A stretch of DNA of 64,000 nucleotides from Chlorella sorokiniana. Taxonomy: Eukaryota > Chlorophyta > Trebouxiophyceae > Chlorellales > Chlorellaceae. The notes below the pieces were generated by a model. That model did no database searches and had not been told where the DNA came from. It saw nothing but the letters and a program-made list of their open reading frames with translations. Where the stretch lies: assembly GCA_025917655.1 (NCBI GenBank), contig CP084620.1, positions 1,736,001 to 1,800,000 of the forward strand. Direction: 5' to 3'. The position numbers and the translations under genes are program-made. Positions 51,368-60,630 of this stretch are shown in pieces (position 1 is the stretch's first letter; the number at the start of each line of letters is the position of its first letter).

Positions 51368-52208
51368 GGCACACCTGCCGCGGCACAAGCTCGGGAACTG
51401 GGGAAGGAACCCGGAACAACAAGGGTCCCGCTAAACGGGGGTTGGGAGTTCAAGCGGAAGAGTAACAGAGGCTTGCACAGCAACGCCTTTCATCTGTTCG
51501 ATCGTGTTTCCCGCCAAGGCCACGCGTGGCCGAGCCATGGGCCGGGCACACGCAAGAATCGGGACAGGTGGTGGGCGCGCGCTCGCAAGCAGGTCCACTT
51601 AGTTTCTTCGATCCATGCTTTATCGACATTGGAACACCTCAACGTGCCTCTCTTACACCCTTTAAACATGTTGACACCGTTTTTCTTGACTGACAAGCTT
51701 TGATCCTCTGAAACAAATAATCACTTACGCTCTTGCCAGTGCGAAGCACACTGATCAAGCCTTACTGAGGCTTGCAATCGATCTATCGCCTCTGCAATGG
51801 CAAACCACTGAGGACCAGGTGCGCTTGTGCCAGGCTTACGCGCCGCACTCACCGGCAGTCAGCGGCGGCTGCAGATCACATATTTGTGTCAGACCATGCT
51901 GGATTTCACTTCTTTTCATCATCAGTTCCTCCTTCTTCCTCCCATTGCAGGTGTCCTAGGACTTCTCAACAGCATCCAGAGTTACACCCACTGGTGAAAA
52001 GGCCGAATGAAATGCTTCAGGCAAGTGATGGTGGTATCATAAACGTGCAACAGGGTCACAGCATGGAAGGCAGAGGCAGATGGCCCAAAGGTGGGCTGTC
52101 TGGTGCAAAAAGCCACATACCTTGCCCAGGCCCTGCCTGTTTCTGCGCCAAGGGCTCACAGCCCTGCCCTCACTGAGCAAAGAGTGGGAGGATGGGCTGG
52201 CGCACTCC
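51368..52208. other. Intergenic region, no gene seen
   Basis: Upstream of the TPR gene and downstream of the Fe-SOD stop. The part from 51600 to 51980 has more A and T than its surroundings. No frame resembles a protein. Confidence 0.5.
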
Positions 52209-53817
52209 TCACTTCTTGACAGCCGCCAGGTAGCGCTGCTCCACGCGCTGCCAGTCAATGAGGTTATCAACAAAGCTGCAGGACAAGCCACCAGGGGTCA
52301 CCTCAACCGAGCTTCAGGTGCAGTCCCATCCTGCCTCAATGTGCAGCTTCGTTCAATGCACCAACCCTCAACATCCCTTCCCATGCAGCTCACTTGGAGA
52401 TGAAGTCGGGCGGCGGTTCTGGACGTCCAGGTAGTAGGCATGCTCCCTGCGAGAAGGAAGGCGGCGGGCGGACCCGAGGGGGAGGACAGCAATGTCAGGC
52501 GCTCAGGCCAGCAGCATTTCAGTTGCATCTGGTTGCTTGCTGGTCCTCGGGTGCATGTTTGCCAGCCGCAGGCCATGTGTCAAGCTGCCACGCAGGCTTG
52601 CTTTGTGCCCAGCAGCTCACCAGACATCCATGGTGAGGATGGGGGTTGCGCCGTGCACCCATGGGTTCTCGGCGTTGGGGGTCTTGGTCACCTCCAGCTT
52701 GCCCTCCTTGTTCACGCTCAGCCAGGCCCAGCCGCTGCCGAACTGGGTGGCACCCGCCGCCTTGAAGGCCTCCACAAACTTGTCGTAGCCGCCCAGGTCC
52801 TTGTCGATGGCCTCCGCCACCGCGCCCGTGGGCTTGCCTGCACATTGGAGTGCCACCTCATGCCACGCGCGAGACGCTTGGGGCATGGCAAGCCTGTCGC
52901 GAACCCTCCCTGAAATCGCTGCAGACTTGCTGCAGGTCAGCGTGGGCATGCGGTGCGGGGCTGGCTCACCGCCGCCGTTGGGGCTCATGGACTCCCAGAA
53001 GAAGGTGTGGTTGACCACCTGGGCGGCGTTGTTGAACTCGGGGTGGGCTTGCCACCGTTCCAGGTCTTCAGCATGACCTGCATAGAAACCAAAATGGGGC
53101 CATGGCGCACAGAGTATTGTCAGGCTGTCGCAAGCCTTCCTTGTTGTGTTCAGCCCGCCAAGAGGTGCGTGGCACCCCTGCTGACCTCCTCAATGCTCAG
53201 GCTCTCCAGGTCCTTGCCGGCAATCTGGTTGTTCAGGTTGGTCACATAGGCCTGGTGGTGCTTGCCGTAGTGGAACTCAAAGGTGGACTGCAGGGATAGG
53301 CAGCAGTGAAGGTTGAGGTCAGCTGACTGAAGAGCAGAAAGCAGTGAAGGTTGAGGTGAGCTGACTGAAGAGCAGAAAGCCCGAGTCCGAGCACCACGCA
53401 GCCATGATATTGGCACCATATCACGCCATCTGCTAGCTTATCACCTTGGACATGCCCTTCTTCTCCAGAGCATCCTGCAAGCACCCAATGAAAGGAAGTG
53501 GTAGGGTTGGTGCGGAGCAGTCAGCACGGCGCAGCCGACGCAGGTTGCCAGCTAATTGGTGGCCGATGCGCCACAGAACGAGGCCACATTGACTATGTAG
53601 GTACCGAAAAGCGATGCTCGCATTCGGACAAGCTCAGGAGTGCCGAAAGCGGCTTCCAGCGCATCTCGATCTCCTCACCACCACTCACCACTGGGTAGGG
53701 CAGCGCGGGCAGAGTGAACGCGGCGCGCGTCTGCACATTGATCGCCTGTCGCTGGGTCAGGCGCTTAGCCAGCAGGGGCACGCCAGCAAAGGCACGGGAG
53801 CTCAGGGCGGCAGCCAT
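52209..53817 (-). CDS. FSD: Iron superoxide dismutase, plastid type
   Basis: Dismutates superoxide to oxygen and hydrogen peroxide. ATG 53817 gives [20 protein letters not shown], a transit-peptide-like leader, then [10 protein letters not shown]. Exons continue [10 protein letters not shown] (53475-53446), [20 protein letters not shown] (53288) with the first metal histidine, [44 protein letters not shown] (about 53015) with the second histidine, [20 protein letters not shown] (about 52825), [20 protein letters not shown] (about 52765), [17 protein letters not shown] and [18 protein letters not shown] across a splice (about 52635/52440), giving the DxWEH metal pair, and [20 protein letters not shown] near the end with TGA at 52209-52211. 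The A-T-Q-F-G-S-G-W string and W-E-S-M spacing mark the Fe rather than the Mn type. All four metal ligands are present. Confidence 0.95.
53303..53378. repeat. 38-bp tandem duplication in a Fe-SOD intron
   Basis: Two adjacent 38-bp copies (53303-53340 and 53341-53378) differing at one base. On the coding minus strand each contains TTTCTGCTCTTCAG, a sequence resembling a 3' splice site, just upstream of the real acceptor near 53289. Confidence 0.85.
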
Positions 53818-54050
53818 TGTTATGAGGCTTTCTGTAGACACTAATCGGAATATTGAGACGATCGAACTGTGGATTGCTGTTGATGCCGGACTGTAAACGG
53901 GGGCTCATCCGGCAAGTACGTCTGAGGTACAATGGACTTGAGGTGGCGAAACAATTCATTGACGGCTGCCCTGTTACATAGCGTTTAAGTTTGTCAGCCG
54001 CTGCCGGCGAGGAGTTTGTTTGCCACGTCGTTGGACATAAGCTTGAAACC
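53818..54050. promoter_or_regulatory. Shared divergent promoter region of Fe-SOD and NUP50
   Basis: 233 bp between opposing start codons, the tightest head-to-head pair in the window. No TATA box seen. Confidence 0.5.
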
Positions 54051-56219
54051 ATGAGCGGCAAAAGGCCCACAGGTGCGTAAAACATGATAAATCCGTCGCA
54101 TATTAGCTGGATTGCTGCCAGCAGCGCGCCATTAACTGATTGCAGGCCGCCCGCCAAGCGGTATTGTGATCACCTGTCTGTTGCACGCGTGGAGGTTGCA
54201 GATCATTTGGAACCCTCTGCGAAGAAACGTGGCAGCGATCGGCAGCTCACCAAGGACGATGCCTCGGATGAGGACGAGCAGGTGTGTTTTCTGGGGTAGA
54301 CAGCTCCTTGGCACCTGCCGTTTGGGCTGTACGAGTTGGTGGCACCCACCAGTGATTGGCAGCAGAGCTGTATGTTCGTGCTTACGCCCGTGCTGACCAT
54401 AGGTCGACCAGGTGCCAAAGTCGGCCTCCCCACCTCGCTATGCGCAGCCCATTCTCACATCATGCATTCATGCATGCAGGTTGTGGATCCTGGAAACTTT
54501 GCTCGCGCCAGTGAGGCAGTGATCAAGCAGCGCAAGATTATCAAGGCGCGGCGCCCAGGCGACGCCAGCAGTAGCGGCAGCAAAGCCAACCCTTTTGCGG
54601 GGATCCAGCTGGCGGCCACTGAGATGCATGGAGCTGCTGCAGCACCGGCCAGCAACAGTAATCCTTTTGCTGGCGTGTCTCTGCTTGGAGGTGCTACTGC
54701 CACACCAGCACCCACGCCGGAGACAACGAACAAGCCCCAAGGGGGCCAGCTGGGAGGGACGGCAGACAAACAGGCACAGGGTGCTGCCGCACCCCGGTCA
54801 GTAAAGAGGCAGATGAGAAGCCAGAGGGTGCACCAGCTGAGGAGAAGCCAGAGGGGGGCAGAAGCCTGCTGAAGCCAGCAAGCCAGAGGGCGGCTTTGGC
54901 GCACTCAGCTCTGGCGGCGGGCTGGCATTTGGCAAGTCTGGCTTTGGCAGCGTGTCTGGCGGCTTTGGCTCTCTCGGTGAGCCTGGCGGCGGCAACTTGA
55001 CTGCCTTGCTGGTGGTACTCTGTGTGTGGATCAGCAGCTCTACAGTGGTTGCACCGACATGCGTGGCTGCTCCTGCTTGCATTCCCTTGCAGCCGGCGCC
55101 GGCAGCGGGGCAGCATTCTCCTTTGGCTCGGCTGCCACGGCGACCAGCAGCAGCAGCATCTTCTCTTTGCTGGCGCTTCAGCTACCGCGTTCCCCTCTGC
55201 GGCAGCCAGCAGCGCTGCAGCGGGTGGGGACGTTGCGGCCGCGGCATCCGTTCCAGCGGCCGGCACCTCGCTGTTTGGTGCCACCCCGGCCTCTGGTACC
55301 CCCATCTTTGGCGCTGCGCAGCCGCCTGCAGCCAAGGTGGACCTGCCAGGGGAGCAGGCAGTGACTACTGGAGAGGAGGACGAGCAGACGGTTTTCTCAG
55401 GTGAGGTGCACGGTCATGCACGCAGTGCCCTGGCTGCTGGCCGTTTCATGTTCTCATGATTGGAATGTTGTTCACATGCTGCGAAGTTAGCTGATTGCGT
55501 GAAGCCCAGCATCAATCAGAGCCATATGCTCGCTCCTGCCGTGCTTTGCAGGCGAGGGTGCTCTTTTCGAGTTCGACGCGTCCAAGCAGTGGCGGGAGCG
55601 GGGCCGTGGCGAGATGCGCGTCAACATCGCACCCAGGTCAGCGCCGTTCGTCTTGTTTGGGTGTTGTATGGTTGGTCTGTTGCGGAGGCGCACAATATTT
55701 TGCCATTAAGTGCCTTGCCCCTTTGTTCACTTGCCTCTCCGCGCCTATTCTTTTCACCGCAGCGGCCAGGCACGGCTGGTCATGCGGCAGAAGGGCAACC
55801 TGCGCCTCCTCATGAACGCGAACCTGTGGGCAGAGATGCAGGTTTCCAAGATGGAGGGGGCAAGGTGAACTAATGGGCTTGTTGGGCGGGGTTGAAGCAT
55901 GCCTACCCAATACTGGGCTGGGTAACTCTGCTCATGGGGCTTTTCCTGCCGAACACTCCTCCAAATGGGTTCAAAAAGCCGTGTTCCTGCACCCTGCAGG
56001 GCGTCACGTTTGCCTGCATCAATGCTGCCATACCCGGGAGGACGCCCGTTGAGCAAGGTCCAGGGCCAGGGCAGCGAAGCGGCTGGCGAGGCAGATGCTT
56101 CTAAGCTGGCCACCTTTGCGCTGCGCATCAAGTCCCCCGAGGCCCTTGACCAGTTTGTGGCGGCTGTGAACGAGCACAAGGCGGGGGCGAAGAAGGTCGA
56201 GGCAGCTCCCGACCCCTGA
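54051..56219 (+). CDS. NUP50: NUP50-type nucleoporin with Ran-binding domain
   Basis: Nuclear pore protein that helps importin-alpha recycling. Exon 1 is short (ATG 54051, MSGKRPT plus one base); it joins in phase after TTGCAG near 54198 to DHLEPSAKKRGSDRQLTKDD, then ASDEDEQ, and the next exon VVDPGNFARASEAVIKQRKI with IKARRPG. This L-T-x-D...A-S-E-x-V-x-x-x-R-x-I-x-K-A-R block is the N-terminal importin-binding signature of NUP50. The middle carries NPFAGIQL, NPFAGVSLLGG and FG-type repeats (GGFGALSSGGGLAFGKSGFG, AAFSFGSAA, SLFGATPASG, PIFGAA). The C-terminal Ran-binding domain has EGALFEFDASKQWRERGRGE (55553), GQARLVMRQKGNLRLLMNAN (55762), GVTFACINA (55999) and LATFALRIKSPEALDQFVAA (56106), ending AAPDP with TGA at 56217-56219. 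A frame change near 54800-54870 suggests a missing base. Confidence 0.87.
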
Positions 56220-56674
56220 TCCTTTGGCATGTGTTGGCTTGGCGTCTGTCTCTGCAATCAGGGCTTTCTCAAGCTGATTTGACTGCTTGTAGTTCGCTGC
56301 ACTTTCAAGTGCTGCAGAAAGATGCGCAGTAGGTTAGTCAGCCCCCACCCCACCCAGCATGGCAGAAGTGAGTGGTGTGAGTGACGGGTCGGAGAGGACG
56401 GTACAGCCGCCATTACTGTAAGCTGTTGTGTGGTCAGCACTTGAAGACAAACAGGGGCCATGCTTAGTGCTGAACGCACCACGGATCCTACCACGATACC
56501 GGACAGTGCCAGGTGTTCTAGCCACCCACGGTGCCCGTCCTGACACAGGAGGCCGGCAGGGTCTGCTGCCAACCAGCACCTGGGGGGCGCAGGGGGCAGG
56601 CTGGGCACCCGCAGCCTTGCCGCACAACCCTTGCCGCGCTCACTCTGCGGCGGGTGTGCTGCGCTGTGCTGGCC
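56220..56674. other. Intergenic region, no gene seen
   Basis: 3' flank of NUP50 and 5' flank of the small LRR gene. No supported frame on either strand. Confidence 0.4.
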
Positions 56675-57487
56675 ATGGCGGCGCGGAGGGGAGCTGCGCC
56701 ACCGCCCATGAGCCGACCTGCCACGCAGGACCTGCCAGCAGGACCTGCGGGAGCTGCGGCGCCTGCACCTGGGCAGCAACCGCCTGAAACAGTTCCCACG
56801 GGCGATGCTGCAAGCGCAACAGGTGAGTGCCGGTGGCAGGGAAGCCCTTGGGTGCATCGCCGCTTGGCGACCTGCCAAGCTGCAAAGCAAGGCTTGCCCG
56901 CCGCCAGCTGCAGCCGAGCACCAGGGCTGCCCCCCACCCTCCGCATCCCCACCACTGCTCGGAGCAGCTGTGCCTGGCCAACCAGAGCGTTGCCAGCGAG
57001 AGCGGGCGCTTCTGCCCCGCCTCCGCCTCCTCCATGCACAGCGTGCCGGGCTGCACACAGCGCCTTGTGCTGAAGAGGGCAGGTGGGCTGCAGGCCAGGG
57101 CAGCGACACGCGCCGACTCACCTGCCCCCTGCCGATGCCCACCATGCACTGCCGACGCCGCTGGTGCTGTCTCCTTGTCCTCCTGCCCGCAAAGTGGCGG
57201 GCCTGCTGGCGCTGCTGCACCTTCAGCTGCTGGTGCTGGGCGTGCTGCAGCCAGTGGTGCAGCTGCCCGCCGGCCCCCGCAACTTCACCTGGCTGCAGCA
57301 GCTGCTGTGGCGGCGCGGCTTGCGCGTCACCTCCAAAGAGCTCGCCTACCAGCTGCAGGGCAAGGAGGTGTTCGAGGTGGGGACGCTGCCGCTGGCGCAG
57401 CACCGCCACAGCAGCGCCGCCGGCGGGGCGGGCGCTGATGACATGGATGTCGAGGGGCGGGGCTCACGCGCCGAACTCCTGCGCTGA
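56675..57487 (+). CDS. Small single-LRR protein of unknown function, about 185 aa
   Basis: ATG 56675 gives MAARRGAAPPPMSRPATQ, after which the frame changes (probably a missing base near 56725) to QDLRELRRLHLGSNRLKQFP and RAMLQAQQ, one clear leucine-rich repeat (LRELRRLHLGSNRLKQFP). Exon 2 opens after GAGCAG with LCLANQSVASESGRFCP and ends LVLKRA; it joins in phase to VAGLLALLHLQLLVLGVLQP, then PAGPRNFTWLQQLLWRRGLR and VTSKELAYQLQGKEVFEV, ending RGSRAELLR with TGA at 57485-57487. The C-terminal half is helical with Leu-rich heptads and an acidic DDMDVEGRG patch. The last two exons splice cleanly, which supports a real gene. I cannot assign a family; a fragment of a longer LRR gene is possible. 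Confidence 0.5.
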
Positions 57488-57563
57488 CGACTGCCCTACC
57501 CCCGGCTGCGCTGATGACTCTCCTACCCCCGGCTGCGCTGATGACTCTCCTACCCCGGCTGCG
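57484..57563. repeat. 27-bp minisatellite, three copies
   Basis: Units at 57484-57510, 57511-57537 and 57538-57563 (27, 27, 26 bp), core CTCCTACCCCCGGCTGCG. The array starts on the stop codon of the small LRR gene; in another frame it reads a nine-residue repeat, C-A-D-D-S-P-T-P-G. Confidence 0.9.
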
Positions 57564-58265
57564 AGATCCAGAGGTGTCCGCCGCTGGTCTTGCCATCCCC
57601 TTGCCGCATTCTGCTGCTCCCATGTTCTAGCTTCCCGCTCCTCTTTTGGATCACCACTCACGCTCTGCACGCCGCTTTCTTTTTACCTGCTCACCACTCT
57701 GTGCCAAGCTGCCCATGGTATCTTTCACAGCAGAGCGCAGGCATGGCCCACCTGAGCTGGTAACGCACATGGCGCCAGTATCACACAGAGCATGCAGCGG
57801 CACAGGGGCAGCAGGGGTGGTGGAGTGCCTAGTCATCACCAAGCAAGGGAGCACAGCGGCAGCGTGCAGGGACAACGCGGAAGGAGAGGGGTTGGTGGAA
57901 GGGGATTGGTGAGAGTGCTGCTAATGTACAGCCCAGAGTGTGATCGAAAAAAGGTAACAAGTGCTGCAAGATAATGAGGGGTCAAAAGAGCACTAGTTGC
58001 ACATATATGAGGAGAGATGGAAAAATAGGACTTCAGAGCACGTTGGCAGTAATGGGCAAAGCTTAGGAAGGAGGGCCTCGGGGCTTGCAGGCAAAGCCTG
58101 GCATCCCGTGCTGGCAGCTGGCCGTGGGCTGGCTCCGGTCACGTTTGCGCTGCCAGCCGAGGAGGCGGGTGCGCAGCGGCCAGCGCCCGGCCTGCACCAC
58201 AAGCCGCACTCGCAAGGTGTGCGCCACCAGTCAGCAACGGGGAGGCGCTAGGCAGCGGGGAGGCG
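57488..58265. other. Convergent intergenic region, no gene seen
   Basis: 3' flanks of the LRR gene and the Nudix gene. Apart from the minisatellite at its start, and a short direct repeat of GGGGAGGCGCTAGG ending at the Nudix stop (58240-58270), I see nothing. Confidence 0.5.
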
Positions 58266-59417
58266 CTAGGTGCGCACCGCAACGCGCTCCACAGGCGCAG
58301 GCACTACCACCTCTGAAACCTGTGCCCCTGCCGCCATCACAGCGGCCGGCAGCTGCACCGGCGAGCTGCCGCATGCCGTGGCATTGCTGGACTGGAGCTG
58401 GCAGGCGGCGGCGGCGGCATCCCAGCCCTTGCGCCGCATCCATGCCACCAAGGCCTCCCGCATCCAATCATAGCGACAGCGACGGCACGCCTCCTCCAAC
58501 GAGCACTAGGGGGAGGGGGGGGCGGGGCGGGCGCAAGAGAAGGATTGGGGGCCGGGCGAGGAAGCAGCGGCTGTGGCGCATCACCACCTGCCTTGCGCAT
58601 GGAGGCTGCAGGGGCGCCGCACCCTGCCCCGCCCCTCACCCCGCGCTCACCCACTCCCGCTGCCGCTGGCCGCCCTCTGGCCACACGGGCAGCACCTCGG
58701 TGACGTGCATGGCAAAGAGGTAGGCGACGCAGCGCCCGGCGTGCGCGCTGTGCGCCTGCTCCGCCTTGCCCGAGTGGAAGGGGAAGCGACCGATGAGCGG
58801 CTCCTCCAGCTCGCCGCGCACGCCAGCCTGGCAGGGGGAGAGTGCATGGCCGTGCTATGTTGGCGATGCAAGCAGGCAGAGAGGCAGGTGCAGGGAGGCA
58901 TCAGTGGCGGGTCAGGCGGATTGAAGCATGCGGGTGAGCGGGTGGGGGGTGGGGGCGGCTGGGTTTTGGTGTTGCGGCGTGACCGGCGGCGGCACCCCAC
59001 CTCCTCCACCGTCTCCCGCGCCGCCGCCTCTCGCAGCTCCTCGTCGCGCTCCCACCCGCCCTTGGGGAACACGTGGCCCTTGCCGCGCCGACTGCTGATC
59101 AGCAGCACCTCCACGCCCTCAGGGCCCTCCACGCCAGGCTTGAAGCGCACAGGGATGGATCTGCGGCAGGGACGCGGGGAGGTGAGGGCAGATGCATGTG
59201 CACGGGTCTGCGTGGCTCGCATGCCGCTGTCAAACCACTGCGGCTGCATGGCGCGCGCGGGCCTGGCCGGCAGGCCAGCCTGTAGAGCCCTGCGACGCTG
59301 CTGTTCGCCATGCCGCGCTCACCCGGCCACGAGGCGCTCTCCCTGCTCGCCGTACTTCTGGTTCTCCCGCCCAGACCGTGAGACGGTGGGCACGGGGCCG
59401 CCCGCGCTGTGCGGCAT
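58266..59417 (-). CDS. Nudix hydrolase, diphosphoinositol-polyphosphate phosphohydrolase type
   Basis: ATG 59417 gives MPHSAGGPVPTVSRSGRENQ, then KYGEQGERLVAG. The next exon joins in phase with SIPVRFKPGVEGPEGVEVLL and ISSRRGKGHVFPKGGW. The Nudix box G-x5-E-x7-R-E-U-x-E-E-x-G-U is complete: GGWERDE-ELREAAA-RETVEE followed by AGV after an intron (59060-58995 and about 58822). Then ELEEPLIGRFPFHSG, RCVAYLFAMHVTEVLPVWPE, REWV, and EEACRRCRYDWMREALVAWM near the end, stop at 58266-58268. The FPKGGWE signature and the WPE...R-x-W spacing match plant NUDT4/12/13/16/17/18/21, which act on diphosphoinositol polyphosphates and dinucleoside polyphosphates. The 60-residue tail after the catalytic domain (AAACQLQSSNATACGSSPVQ and so on) has no domain I know. 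Confidence 0.9.
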
Positions 59418-60630
59418 GGCTGCCAGTAGCGTGCCCCGCAGCTGTAGGGCGCAAAGTTCGGCCAGCAGCTTGGGGAGAGAGGCTGCAGAGTGCCAAACAA
59501 CCGGCGGAGGGGGTGGGACGGCGGCGGCGGTGACGTCAACATGCCCTCAGCTCAGCTCTTTGCAGCAGTGGCAGCCTTGTGATCTGCCAAGCCCCCTTCC
59601 ATGCTCCCTGCCGTCTTAAGCACCCCCACGCTCACCACGTGGGGCACAGGGTGCAGGCCAGGACCCGCGGCACTGCTAGTGCAGCAGGGCGCTCCGACGG
59701 CTGACGACCAGCATTCCGCACAACATGGTGGTGCTCACGCAAATGTTGTTCCAGACGAGAGCAGATCAAAACTGGAGGGTGCTCGTCAAGAGATGCACCT
59801 CTTGGCACCCTGAGGCTTCAGCCAGGGGGCGTAGGGCCCACCACCAAAGTTATATAACCGAAAAGGGTGTTTGGGGCGGCGGGAGCATTGCGGAGCCGCC
59901 GGGCATCAAGGCACCGTGCTGTGAGGCAGCAGGGCGCCTCATGCATGAACGCAAAGTGGCAGATTGCACCAGCGCGTTCGCTGACGCCGCAGACTCGCTG
60001 AGCAGCACCCACTTATCGGTTGTAACCTTGGCGAAGCGCATCAGAGGCAGAAGCAGACCGGCTCCCGCCATCGGCCCCCGCACACCAGAACACGGCGTGG
60101 GCAAGCAGGCTGGCCTGCACACCGTGACGCGATAACGCAGTAAGTCGGTTTGAAAGCTCCAAAGCTGCCGCTGGGCCGCTGTGCGTGGGGTCAGGGCCGT
60201 GCACCCTTGTGGCCAGCAGTCAAGGAGAGCCGGCCCTCTTGGTTGGGCAGAAGCAGCATCTGCGATACCGTGGCGACGCAAGGCAGCTGTACACCGCCCC
60301 CATCGTGCCAGCCTGCTCGCACGCTGCCCGAATGGGCTGGCTCCCGCTCTCCAGCTCTGCTGGAAGGCTCTTCTCGGCAAGAAACATTAATCGGGCGGAG
60401 CGGGGAATGCTACACGGGCCTGGCAGCGAGGCACTGCCCTTTGCCTACCCCGCCTGGTGCCGCCTGTCGGCTCGCGTGGCCACGCTCGAGCGGGCACTCA
60501 AGCCCTGCACCCTGCGCCAGCTCACCCGGGCGGCTGCCCTTCCCCCAATCGCTGCTTGCAGGCACAGCCACCACGTATCTGGGGTGCTGGAGCCGTGACG
60601 TCCTCACCGTGCGCTGGCCAGGGGCGGGCC
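59418..60630. other. Divergent intergenic region between Nudix and LIN9 genes, one weak small frame
   Basis: 1.2 kb upstream of both genes. Only the weak minus-strand frame at 59850-60071, described separately, is of note. Confidence 0.4.
59850..60071 (-). CDS. Possible small protein, 73 aa, unsupported by homology
   Basis: A minus-strand frame starts MAGAGLLLPLMRFAKVTTDK and continues WVLLSESAASANALVQSATL to PPPQTPFSVI, with TAA at 59850-59852. The N-terminus is hydrophobic then basic, which could target mitochondria. No splice site is needed. I know no family, codon use is less G/C-biased than the neighbours, and the frame could be chance. Confidence 0.28.
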   Translation of the reverse strand: MAGAGLLLPLMRFAKVTTDKWVLLSESAASANALVQSATLRSCMRRPAASQHGALMPGGSAMLPPPQTPFSVI

